Of a stretch of DNA of 51,116 nucleotides, positions 15,650 to 22,420 are shown piece after piece. Position 1 is the first letter of the stretch. Every line of letters begins with the position of its first letter. The stretch is from Dehalococcoidia bacterium (GTDB taxonomy: Bacteria > Chloroflexota > Dehalococcoidia > DSTF01 > WHTK01), in the NCBI GenBank assembly GCA_009377745.1, contig WHTK01000023.1, positions 1,796-52,911 of the forward strand. The letters run 5' to 3'. The translations under genes were made by a program, and so were the position numbers. The notes under the pieces are model-generated. The model saw only the letters and a program-made list of their open reading frames with translations. It was not told the origin of the DNA and searched no databases.

Positions 15650-15658
15650 ATTTTATCA
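15650..15658 (-). promoter_or_regulatory. Possible extended -10 element upstream of relA
   Basis: On the minus strand the sequence TGATAAAAT fits an extended -10 (TGnTAtAAT). It lies about 16 bases from the relA ATG, which would leave a very short leader. No matching -35 box is seen, so this is tentative. Confidence 0.3.
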
Positions 15659-15836
15659 TAGCTAGGAAGGGCATTCGCCTCTTCAGATCTGGCCTAGTCC
15701 AGCCGATTCTATTTCTTCTCTTCTCACAAACCTGTAAGAAATTGCCCGGCTCAGGCGTTATACCTAATGGATATTCAGCTATATTATCGGCGTCCGGCAT
15801 GAGGCCGGCGAAATTGAGACAGGGAGCGTCTCCGGG

Positions 15837-16283
15837 GTGTATCACGTCGTGCTGATCCTGCTCGCCGCGATTCTCATGTACCTCGGGTGGCAGCTTGTCC
15901 ATTGCGCCCCACGCTCCCTTTCGATGTTACTGCCCAAGAAGCTCACCTTCACCGTCGGCTTCACCCTCTTCATCCTTGCGCTCTTCCTGGCCTTCTGCTC
16001 CGCCTTCGTCCTCGGTAGCCCGGACGGCATCCTCGCCTGTTTCGTCCAGGTCTACGTCGGCCTCTGGTTCATGCTCGCCAGCAGCGCCAGCCAACGCGGC
16101 TCCTACGAGGACGAGCGTATGCTCAAGCGCCTCTTCGCCATGCTGGGCGCCATCATGGTCGTGATCATCGCCACCCTCTATGTCCCTGACCCGAAGGTGG
16201 TGGCCCTGTTCAACCTGCTGCTGGTCACTACCGGCTTCTGGATCACCACCAACTACCTCCAGATCCTCGACCGCGGCCGCTAG
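15837..16283 (+). CDS. Small multi-pass membrane protein, unknown function
   Basis: A 148-residue protein with four evident hydrophobic segments, at about residues 3-20, 38-60, 67-83 and 103-140 (the last probably two helices split by DPKV). A basic/acidic cytoplasmic loop (SQRGSYEDERMLKR) lies between helices three and four. The GTG at 15837 is favoured because GGGAG lies ten bases upstream. No family is recognised. It is divergent from relA and has no obvious partner. The upstream spacer (15659-15836) is AT-rich with a TATATT at 15780-15785 that could be a -10 box, but no -35 fits it. Confidence 0.72.
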   Translation: MYHVVLILLAAILMYLGWQLVHCAPRSLSMLLPKKLTFTVGFTLFILALFLAFCSAFVLGSPDGILACFVQVYVGLWFMLASSASQRGSYEDERMLKRLFAMLGAIMVVIIATLYVPDPKVVALFNLLLVTTGFWITTNYLQILDRGR

Positions 16284-16411
16284 CCTCAGCCCACGCCTTG
16301 CCACTGCCCGGAAGATCAGCGTAGCGCCCTGCTTTTCTTTGGGGTGCAAGACTCACAAACCCAGCCCTCTTGGATACCGGTCTCACAGCTTCCCTCCCAG
16401 GCCCGTTTTGG

Positions 16412-16441
16412 TTGACAATCCCCGAAAGCGCGTGGTAAATG
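16412..16441 (+). promoter_or_regulatory. Sigma-70-type promoter for the oxoamine synthase
   Basis: A consensus -35 box TTGACA (16412-16417) is separated by 18 bases from TAAATG (16436-16441), which is preceded by a TG dinucleotide as in an extended -10. A start site near 16448 would leave a leader of about 70 bases before the CTG start at 16520. Confidence 0.55.
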
Positions 16442-16519
16442 CTAGGGAACTCGTCAGGCTCGCTTGGCAGCACGACCGCCCTTACTCGAACCACGCCGCG
16501 ACCGGGAAAGGACTAAGCT

Positions 16520-17803
16520 CTGGCTTTCGAGACCAAATCTCTCGCTGACGACGACGCTCCTACCTCCGTCTCCGTCGAAGCGCTCTCCCTGGACGGCTAC
16601 GATGACGACGCCAGCCGCGATGTCTTTGACAAGGCCCGCGCCTTCAGCCTCCCCAGGACCGCGAAGGCCTTCGGCCTCTACCCCTTCTACAAAGCTCTCG
16701 ACAGCAATGAGGGCCCCGAAGCGATCATCGATGGCAAGCGCGTCATCATGCTCGGCTCCAATAACTATCTGGGCCTGACCCGGCACCCACGCGTCGTCCA
16801 AGCCACCAGTGACGCGGTCAAGCGCTACGGCACCTCTATGACCGGCTCCCGCCTGCTCAACGGCACCACCGTCCTGCATGAGCGTCTGGAGGAGCTGCTC
16901 GCGACCTTCTTCGGCGCGGAGGCCTGCCTCACCTTCACCACCGGCTACCAGGCCAACCTCGGCACGATCTCAGCCCTGGTCAACCGCCGCGCCGTCGTCG
17001 TCATCGACAAGGCCGATCACGCCAGCATCTACGATGGCTGCGCCCTGTCCGATGGCGAGATGGTCCGCTTCCGTCACAACGACGTCGAGCACCTGGAGCA
17101 AACGCTGGCCAAGGTCACGCAGGAGAAATCGGCCCTCGTCGCCATCGATGGCGTTTTCAGCATGGGCGGCGACATCGCGCGCCTGCCGGAGATCATGGAA
17201 GTCTGCCGCCGCTATAACGCGCGGCTCTTGCTCGATGACGCCCACGGCGTCGGCGTCCTCGGCGAGGGCGGCCGCGGCACTGCCAGCCACTTCAGCATGC
17301 TGGAGCAGATGGACCTCATTGTCGGCACCTTCTCCAAGTCTCTGGCGTCGATCGGCGGCTTCGTTACCGGCCCGGCCCACGTCATCGAATGGCTCAAGCA
17401 CTTCGCCCGCCCCGGCGTCTTCAGCGCCAGCATGCCGCCCGCCTCCGTCGTGGCCGCCACAACCGCGCTCGAGGTCCTCATGGAGGAACCCCGGATGGTC
17501 GATAAGCTCAACGCTAACGCCGAGCTCCTGCGCAACGGTTTGCGCAACGCCGGCTTCGATATCGGCGCCTCCGTAACTCCCATCGTCCCCATCCTCATCG
17601 GCGACGAAGTGAAGATGGTCAACTTCTGGAAAGAGCTGCTGGCCGGCGGCGTCTACACCAACGCCGTCATCTTCCCCGCCGTGCCGCGTGGCGCCGGCAT
17701 CCTCCGCACCAGCTGCATGGCCACCCACAGCCCGGAGCAGATCAAAAAGGCCGTCGCCCTCATGGCAGAGCTCGGCCGCCGCCACAAAGTCATTCCCGAG
17801 TAA
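16520..17803 (+). CDS. Alpha-oxoamine synthase family (serine palmitoyltransferase/KBL/AONS-like), CTG start
   Basis: A PLP-dependent condensing enzyme that joins an acyl-CoA and an amino acid. The frame upstream of the first ATG (16748) is clearly coding: KAFGLYPFYKALDSNEGPEA and IIDGKRVIMLGSNNYLGL are conserved family sequence. The only well placed start is CTG at 16520, behind AAAGGA (16506-16511), giving 427 residues. PLP is expected on Lys273 in GTFSKSLASIGG, and DDAHGVGVLGEGGRGT carries the cofactor aspartate. The long N-terminus is more like serine palmitoyltransferase-type members than biotin-pathway BioF. The product could be a sphingoid base precursor, 2-amino-3-ketobutyrate or another oxoamine, and no neighbour decides this. 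Confidence 0.88.
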   Translation: MAFETKSLADDDAPTSVSVEALSLDGYDDDASRDVFDKARAFSLPRTAKAFGLYPFYKALDSNEGPEAIIDGKRVIMLGSNNYLGLTRHPRVVQATSDAVKRYGTSMTGSRLLNGTTVLHERLEELLATFFGAEACLTFTTGYQANLGTISALVNRRAVVVIDKADHASIYDGCALSDGEMVRFRHNDVEHLEQTLAKVTQEKSALVAIDGVFSMGGDIARLPEIMEVCRRYNARLLLDDAHGVGVLGEGGRGTASHFSMLEQMDLIVGTFSKSLASIGGFVTGPAHVIEWLKHFARPGVFSASMPPASVVAATTALEVLMEEPRMVDKLNANAELLRNGLRNAGFDIGASVTPIVPILIGDEVKMVNFWKELLAGGVYTNAVIFPAVPRGAGILRTSCMATHSPEQIKKAVALMAELGRRHKVIPE

Positions 17804-17969
17804 CAAGTAACAAGCAGCTGAAGGCCTTCCGGACAACCTGTTTCTGGTTACTTCTTACCCTTGTAGACGCCTGGGCCAGCGACGCCTTCTAGAAGCCCCG
17901 CTGCCTCCCGGCCGATGGCTTCTTCGATGGACCGGGGCGGCAAGGGACGCCACCCAGTTCCAGGGCCAA

Positions 17970-17998
17970 ATGAAAGGCGCCTCAACCGAGACGCCCTA
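17970..17998 (-). terminator. Possible terminator downstream of the CAP-domain gene
   Basis: On the minus strand a stem of GGCGTCTC / GAGGCGCC (one mismatch) is followed by TTTCATTT. It lies 20-40 bases past the stop of the CAP gene. It may also stop the opposite transcript from 17803. The T-run is weak. Confidence 0.35.
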
Positions 17999-18018
17999 TT
18001 CATCTGAACCTCGGGAGG

Positions 18019-18885
18019 CTACTGTCCCGCGAAGATCACCGCGAAGTACTTCATCCCGTCAGAGCCCGCCGCGGCGCCGATGCCCACGGCTCCGAAACGC
18101 CCATCCAGGATGTTATTACGATGCCCGGCGCTGTTCATGAAGCCCGTCATCGCCACCCCAACCGACTGCGCGTTGGCGTAGTTGTTCCGCGCGATGTTCT
18201 CGCCCGCTATCGAGTAGGCGTAGCCGGTCGCGCCCAGCAACGTGAACGCCGTCGATCCCGAAGGCGACGTGTGTGAGAAGTAGTTGTTCGCTGCCATGTC
18301 CTGCGCCCGCTGCCGCGCCACGTTCACCAACGTAGCGTTCAGCGTCAACCCGCCCAGGCCTGCCTGAGACCGCTCAGCGTTGTGCCCCGCGAACATCTCC
18401 TGCTCCAGGCCACTCAGCGCGACAGGCGCGGCCGGCGGCGCTGGGGGTGGCGGCACGGGTGTGGCCGTCGGAGGCGGAGGTGGAGGCGGCTGTGGCGTGG
18501 CAGTTGGCGGTACCTGGGTTGGCGGCGGCGGTGGTGCAGTCGGAGGGATCTGGATTGCGGTAGCCGTGGCTTCCGGCGCTTCACTCGCGGCTTCGGCCTG
18601 GTCCTCTGGTTGCGCCGTCGCGCTCGCTTCAATCGGCGCTGCCGGCGGTAGCGTATCGCCGCTGCCGCCAGCGCCCGCTTGCTGGGCCGTCGTTATGGTG
18701 CCGATCGATGTCGGCTCCAGCGCTGCCCGGCGCGCGATTGTGTCCGGCGAAAGCGCTTCCGGCGTGCTCTGGGCCCGCCCCGCGACCAGGAAGCCGCCGG
18801 CCAGGGTCAGGACGCCGGCAACCAGTAGTAAGATGCCAATCCTTTGCGGGTTCAGTTCGGGTCCTCCGGCTGCTGGCCCCGCCAT
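18019..18885 (-). CDS. Membrane-anchored CAP-domain (SCP/YkwD-like) protein
   Basis: A 288-residue protein with a short cytoplasmic N-terminus, a signal anchor (IGILLLVAGVLTLAGGFLVA, about residues 16-35) and a low-complexity linker rich in Pro, Ala and Thr (about 75-155). A C-terminal CAP domain follows (FAGHNAERSQAGLGGLTLN, YFSHTSPSG, AGENIARNNY, SAGHRNNILDGRFGAVGIG). The His and Glu residues of the CAP cavity are present. Bacterial CAP proteins are extracytoplasmic and often linked to the cell envelope, but their activities are mostly unproven. The proline-rich linker probably spans the cell wall. The start is ATG 18885. Confidence 0.9.
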   Translation of the reverse strand: MAGPAAGGPELNPQRIGILLLVAGVLTLAGGFLVAGRAQSTPEALSPDTIARRAALEPTSIGTITTAQQAGAGGSGDTLPPAAPIEASATAQPEDQAEAASEAPEATATAIQIPPTAPPPPPTQVPPTATPQPPPPPPPTATPVPPPPAPPAAPVALSGLEQEMFAGHNAERSQAGLGGLTLNATLVNVARQRAQDMAANNYFSHTSPSGSTAFTLLGATGYAYSIAGENIARNNYANAQSVGVAMTGFMNSAGHRNNILDGRFGAVGIGAAAGSDGMKYFAVIFAGQ

Positions 18886-18946
18886 TTGCGGCGCCTGTTG
18901 CCAGCGGAGGCCACGTCCCTGAAGGCCATAAGTGCGCTGGTGGCTG

Positions 18947-18973
18947 AAAAAAGGACCCTCAATCCTTTGAGGG
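18947..18973 (-). terminator. Terminator-like stem with T6, minus strand, upstream of CAP gene
   Basis: On the minus strand a perfect 7-bp stem (CCCTCAA / TTGAGGG, 4-base loop) is followed by TCC and six T. It lies about 60 bases upstream of the CAP gene start and points toward it. No minus-strand gene lies upstream, so it could terminate antisense transcription or act as an attenuator in the CAP leader. Confidence 0.55.
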
Positions 18974-19045
18974 CGTCATAAGACATAGTCGTCAGCGCGG
19001 CGCATCTCTTTAGCCCGTGACTACCTGACCCACCTCCGTCCTCGT

Positions 19046-19075
19046 TTGTTCCAAGCGCAACGCCGATGCTAAACT
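19046..19075 (+). promoter_or_regulatory. Probable promoter of the core-MetE pair
   Basis: TTGTTC (19046-19051) and TAAACT (19070-19075) are 18 bases apart, with TGC preceding the -10 box as in an extended -10. The predicted transcript would start near 19082, just before the stem-loop at 19094-19117. Confidence 0.45.
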
Positions 19076-19093
19076 GTCCTATCGGCTCGGAGA

Positions 19094-19117
19094 CGCGAGG
19101 GCCATTTCGCCCTCGCG
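19094..19117 (+). promoter_or_regulatory. Stem-loop in the leader of the core-MetE pair
   Basis: A perfect 9-bp stem CGCGAGGGC / GCCCTCGCG has a 6-base loop and is followed by TTAGTGTTT. It ends 18 bases before the ATG at 19136. The T-richness after it makes it resemble a terminator or attenuator. No SAM riboswitch core could be traced around it. Confidence 0.5.
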
Positions 19118-19135
19118 TTAGTGTTTAAGAGACCC

Positions 19136-20107
19136 ATGCTTGTAACCGTAGTTGGCAACTATCCCAAGATCCCCAACCTCCCCCGCCCGGCGCGCCTCCG
19201 TAACGCCTTCGCCCGTCTCGACCGCGGCCAGATAACCCCGGAGGAGCTCGCGAAGGTCGAGGACGAGGTCACTATCGAGGTCCTCAAGGAGCAAGCCGAT
19301 GCCGGCGTCGAGCTCCTGACCGATGGCCAGGTCCGCTGGTTCGATGAGCAGACCTACATCGCTGGCAAGCTCGGCGGCGTCGAGATCAACGGCCTGATCC
19401 GCTTCTTCGACACCAACACCTATTACCGGGAGCCGATCATCAACGGCCCCGTCGCCTGGCGAGAGCCCATTCTCATCCGCGACTACGCCTTCGCCCGCGA
19501 CAACGCCTCCCGGCCCGTCAAGCCCGTCCTCACCGGCCCCTACACGCTGGCCAGGCTCTGCCGCAACGACCATTACTCCAGCTTTGAGGACGTCGCCTTC
19601 GGCCTCGCCGAAGCGCTGAACGCCGAAGCCAAGGCCCTGGCCGCCGAGGACCCGCCGCTGATCCAGTTCAACGAGCCCGCCATCACCCGCCATCCCGAGG
19701 ACGCCCGCCTCGCCGAGAGCATCTGGCGGCGGCTGCTCAGCGGCCTTTCCGGCGAGACCGCCGTCTCTTTCTACTTCGGCCCTCCCGGTGATGCCGTGGC
19801 CGCCGCCCTCAACGCGGGCTTCACGACTGTCGGTGTCGACACGACCATCCCCGGTGTCCTCGATGCCATTGCCGCCGGACCCAAACCGCCCAAGCTCGCC
19901 GCCGGCATCATGGACTCCCGTACCACGCGGCTAGAGGACGTCGATGTCCTCGCCGGTCACGTAGAAGCCGCCGCAGCCCTTGCTGGCTCTGATAACCTCT
20001 ATGTGAACCCCAACATCGGCCTCGAATTTCTCCCCCGCGAGCAGGCTCAGGCCAAGCTCGTCCGCCTCGTCGAGGGGGTCAACAAGGCGCGCGGAGGCGC
20101 AAAGTGA
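19136..20107 (+). CDS. Core-MetE-like protein lacking zinc ligands
   Basis: A 323-residue TIM-barrel protein of the cobalamin-independent methionine synthase C-terminal (MetE core) superfamily, without the N-terminal folate-binding domain. VGNYPKIPN, TDGQVRWFDEQTYIAG, VLTGPYTLARLCRN and LIQFNEPAITRHPED match the barrel blocks. At the positions that hold the catalytic zinc ligands it reads VSFYFGPP instead of HxC, VGVDTT where the glutamate is expected, and VNPNIGLEF instead of the final cysteine. It therefore cannot bind zinc in the usual way. The ATG at 19136 is favoured over the GTG at 19121. It overlaps the next gene, a paralogue with intact ligands, by four bases, so a heteromeric pair is likely. 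Confidence 0.83.
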   Translation: MLVTVVGNYPKIPNLPRPARLRNAFARLDRGQITPEELAKVEDEVTIEVLKEQADAGVELLTDGQVRWFDEQTYIAGKLGGVEINGLIRFFDTNTYYREPIINGPVAWREPILIRDYAFARDNASRPVKPVLTGPYTLARLCRNDHYSSFEDVAFGLAEALNAEAKALAAEDPPLIQFNEPAITRHPEDARLAESIWRRLLSGLSGETAVSFYFGPPGDAVAAALNAGFTTVGVDTTIPGVLDAIAAGPKPPKLAAGIMDSRTTRLEDVDVLAGHVEAAAALAGSDNLYVNPNIGLEFLPREQAQAKLVRLVEGVNKARGGAK

Positions 20108-21078
20108 GCAAAGGTCTACTAACCACCAGCGTCGGCTCCTTCGGCAAGCCACCCTACCTCGCCAAAGCCCGCAGCGATCACGCCGCCGGCCGCATCTCCG
20201 CCGAAGATTTAGACAAGCTCACGCGCCAGGCCACCCAAGAGATCATCGACCTCCAGGTTGAGCTCGGCCTCGATATCCTCGTCCACGGCGAAATGGAGCG
20301 CGGCGATATGGTCGCCTACTTCGCCGAGCACTTCCCCGGCATGAGCATCGGCGGCCTCGTCCGCTCCTATGGCAATCGCTACTACCACAAGCCCGTCATC
20401 CACAACGAGCTGCGCTGGGACGGCCCCTACACCGTCGATATGTGGAAGTACGCCCAGTCCCTCACCGATCGGCCCGTCAAGGGCATGCTCACCGGCCCCT
20501 ACACCATGGTTGACTGGGCCTTCGAGGAGTATTACCCCTCCCGCCGCGACGCCGTCCTCGCCATGGCCCGCGTCGTCCGCGAAGAGACCCTGGCTCTTCA
20601 GGACGCGGGCGCCCGGTACATCCAGATCGACGAGCCCGCCGCCTCTGTCCGCTTCGATGACATCGATCTCGCCGCCGAGGCCATGGGTATAGTCACCGAA
20701 GGCGTCACCGCCAAGACCATCACCCACATCTGCTACGGCGATTTCGCCCCCGTCTACGATCAGCTCATCCGCATCCCGGTCGACCAGTTCGACCTCGAGA
20801 TGGCCAACAGCGGCTATGACCTGCTGGACGTCATGCGCGAGAAGGGCTTCGACAAAGAGGTAGGCCTCGGCGTCTTGGACGTCCACACCCACAAAGTCGA
20901 GACCGTCGAAGAGGTCGTCGCCGGCATCAAGCGCGCCCTCGAGTTCATGCCCCCCGAACGCATCTATGTCGACCCCGACTGCGGCCTCAAGACGCGCACC
21001 TGGGAAGAGTCCGCCGACAAGATCCGCGTCATGGTCGAAGCCGTCCGCCGCGTCAAGGCCGAATACGCCATCGAATAA
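20104..21078 (+). CDS. Core-MetE-like methyltransferase with intact zinc site
   Basis: A 324-residue MetE core-domain protein and paralogue of the preceding gene. The zinc ligands are visible: His and Cys in THICYGDF (about residue 202), Glu in FDLEMANSG (about 228) and Cys in VDPDCGLKTR (about 285). TSVGSFGKPPYLAKAR, LTGPYTMVDWAFEEYYP and IQIDEPA are further barrel blocks. There is no N-terminal folate domain, so if it makes methionine the methyl donor is not methyltetrahydrofolate-polyglutamate in the classical manner. Stand-alone core-MetE enzymes that use other methyl donors such as methyl-corrinoids are known. The GTG start overlaps the upstream stop (GTGA). Confidence 0.87.
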   Translation: MSKGLLTTSVGSFGKPPYLAKARSDHAAGRISAEDLDKLTRQATQEIIDLQVELGLDILVHGEMERGDMVAYFAEHFPGMSIGGLVRSYGNRYYHKPVIHNELRWDGPYTVDMWKYAQSLTDRPVKGMLTGPYTMVDWAFEEYYPSRRDAVLAMARVVREETLALQDAGARYIQIDEPAASVRFDDIDLAAEAMGIVTEGVTAKTITHICYGDFAPVYDQLIRIPVDQFDLEMANSGYDLLDVMREKGFDKEVGLGVLDVHTHKVETVEEVVAGIKRALEFMPPERIYVDPDCGLKTRTWEESADKIRVMVEAVRRVKAEYAIE

Positions 21079-21142
21079 CCTCTAGCCATGAGCTGCTAAG
21101 GACGGCCCACGACGTCACCGCTTCTCCACCTGTCTTGTGTCA

Positions 21143-21176
21143 CCTGTAGCGGCGACCTTCAGGGCGCCACCTACGC
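21143..21176. repeat. Dispersed hairpin repeat C, copy 1
   Basis: CTGTAGCGGCGACCTTCAGG continues into GCGCC and forms a short stem between GGCG and CGCC arms. A second copy in the opposite orientation is at 31106-31133. It lies in the 131-bp gap between the core-MetE pair and the DUF429 gene. Confidence 0.6.
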
Positions 21177-21209
21177 TCGTCCACGTACTCCTCTCGATCA
21201 CTGACCCAC

Positions 21210-21902
21210 ATGCTCGTAGCCGGCATCGATGGCTGCCCCAAAGGCTGGATCGCCGTCCTCGCCACCTCGACCGGTCACGGCCTCCATTTCCAATCCATCA
21301 CCGTCTACTCCGCGCTCGACGCCATCCTCGCCACGCCCGACCTCGCAGCCATCGCCCTCGACATCCCTATCGGCCTCAGCGATGGGCCGCCTCGCGCCGC
21401 CGATCTCGACGCCCGCCGATTCCTCGGCCGGCCTCGATCCAGCAGCGTCTTTCCGGCGCCTCTACGTTGTCTCCTGGACGCGACGGATTATGTCACCGCC
21501 TGCGAGGCCTCTTTCGCCGCCTGCGGCCGCCGCCTCTCCCGTCAGGCTTTCAACATCCTCCCCAAAGTCCGCGACGCCGACCTCCTCATCACACCCGCTC
21601 TCCAGACCCGCGTCCGAGAATGCCATCCCGAAGTCAGCTTCGCCGCCCTCAACGCCGGCTCAGCCATGCGTCACAACAAGAAGACCGCCGCCGGCCGCGC
21701 CGAACGCGCCGCCCTGCTCAACGCCCTCTTCGATCAGGACCTCTCGCTGCTGCGAATCCCCTCCGGCGCCGCCCGCGACGACTTCTACGACGCCGCCATC
21801 CTGGCCTGGACCGCCGCTCGTATCGCCCGCGGCCAAGCAGTCTCTCTCCCCGCCGAACCGCCACGCGACTCTCGCGGCCTCCTGATGCAGATCGTCTACT
21901 GA
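21210..21902 (+). CDS. DUF429 protein (predicted RNase H-fold nuclease)
   Basis: A 230-residue DUF429-family protein. The opening strand with its acidic residue, VAGIDGCPKGWIAV, and the second, IALDIPIGLSD near residue 49, are the pattern of an RNase H-like fold. SSSVFPAP, CHPEVSFAALN near residue 135 and the late DDFYDAAILAWTAARIA block are also typical. The family is predicted, not proven, to be a nuclease. The gene converges with and overlaps the nucleotidyltransferase gene by seven bases at its 3' end. No ribosome binding site stands out before the ATG. Confidence 0.85.
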   Translation: MLVAGIDGCPKGWIAVLATSTGHGLHFQSITVYSALDAILATPDLAAIALDIPIGLSDGPPRAADLDARRFLGRPRSSSVFPAPLRCLLDATDYVTACEASFAACGRRLSRQAFNILPKVRDADLLITPALQTRVRECHPEVSFAALNAGSAMRHNKKTAAGRAERAALLNALFDQDLSLLRIPSGAARDDFYDAAILAWTAARIARGQAVSLPAEPPRDSRGLLMQIVY

Positions 21903-22408
21903 CCCGCCGCCGCCCTGTTGGCGATGAGCGTATGCAGCCTGTCGATTTTGCGGGCGTATTCGTCGTACTTCCAGTCATTACCGCCGTCGAGACCGATCTC
22001 GTATGCGCACAAGAGGTCTTCCGGCTGCATCACCCTGATCTTGGTCGAGCCCACTTCTTCGTAACGGCCGAAATCGAGGCCAGCTTCAGTGAAGTAGTGC
22101 TCCCAGGAGTCAAGTGAGATATCGAAGGGCTTGCCGTCCGGTCCGTTATAGATCAGTGAGTTCGCGTGGACGCTGAATGGTGTCAGTATCGAGTTCAGCG
22201 CCAAGTCAGGTTCACTCAGAGAGGTACAAATGCGGTCGAGGTCGGCTTGCCACACCATGATGTCCACGTCGGCTGGTTCAATCGCAGCCTCTGTGAGCAA
22301 GGCATAGCCCGCGCTGCCGTACACGACGTAGTCAATGCCGTCCAGGGTGAGTCGCTGGCAAACTCGTTCGAGCAGTGTGAAGACATCGTCGCGTTTGATG
22401 CTCTGCAT
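21896..22408 (-). CDS. Nucleotidyltransferase-fold protein
   Basis: A 170-residue protein with the minimal nucleotidyltransferase pattern. VVYGSAGYALL (the GS strand) is followed by EPADVDIMVW with the paired metal-binding aspartates, near residues 29 and 45, and there is an acidic strand around KPFDISLDSW. This resembles stand-alone antitoxin-type or AbiEii-like nucleotidyltransferases, but I see no partner HEPN or toxin gene beside it. GC is lower than its neighbours (52% by hand count for 22141-22200), which suggests acquisition. It lies 12 bases downstream of mutL on the same strand, so it may be read through from mutL. Confidence 0.72.
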   Translation of the reverse strand: MQSIKRDDVFTLLERVCQRLTLDGIDYVVYGSAGYALLTEAAIEPADVDIMVWQADLDRICTSLSEPDLALNSILTPFSVHANSLIYNGPDGKPFDISLDSWEHYFTEAGLDFGRYEEVGSTKIRVMQPEDLLCAYEIGLDGGNDWKYDEYARKIDRLHTLIANRAAAGQ

Positions 22409-22420
22409 CAGGCTTCGTTG

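Noticed and set aside
18380..18922. Glycine-rich plus-strand frame opposite the CAP protein
   Set aside because: The glycine runs are the complement of the proline-rich linker of the CAP protein. It is not an independent glycine-rich protein.
18974..19135. SAM or cobalamin riboswitch upstream of the core-MetE genes
   Set aside because: I could not find the conserved helices or a B12 box. Only a promoter-like pair and one simple stem-loop are visible.
21137..22117. Arginine/proline-rich plus-strand frame overlapping the DUF429 gene
   Set aside because: It is an out-of-frame shadow of DUF429 and then of the nucleotidyltransferase, with no protein-like pattern.
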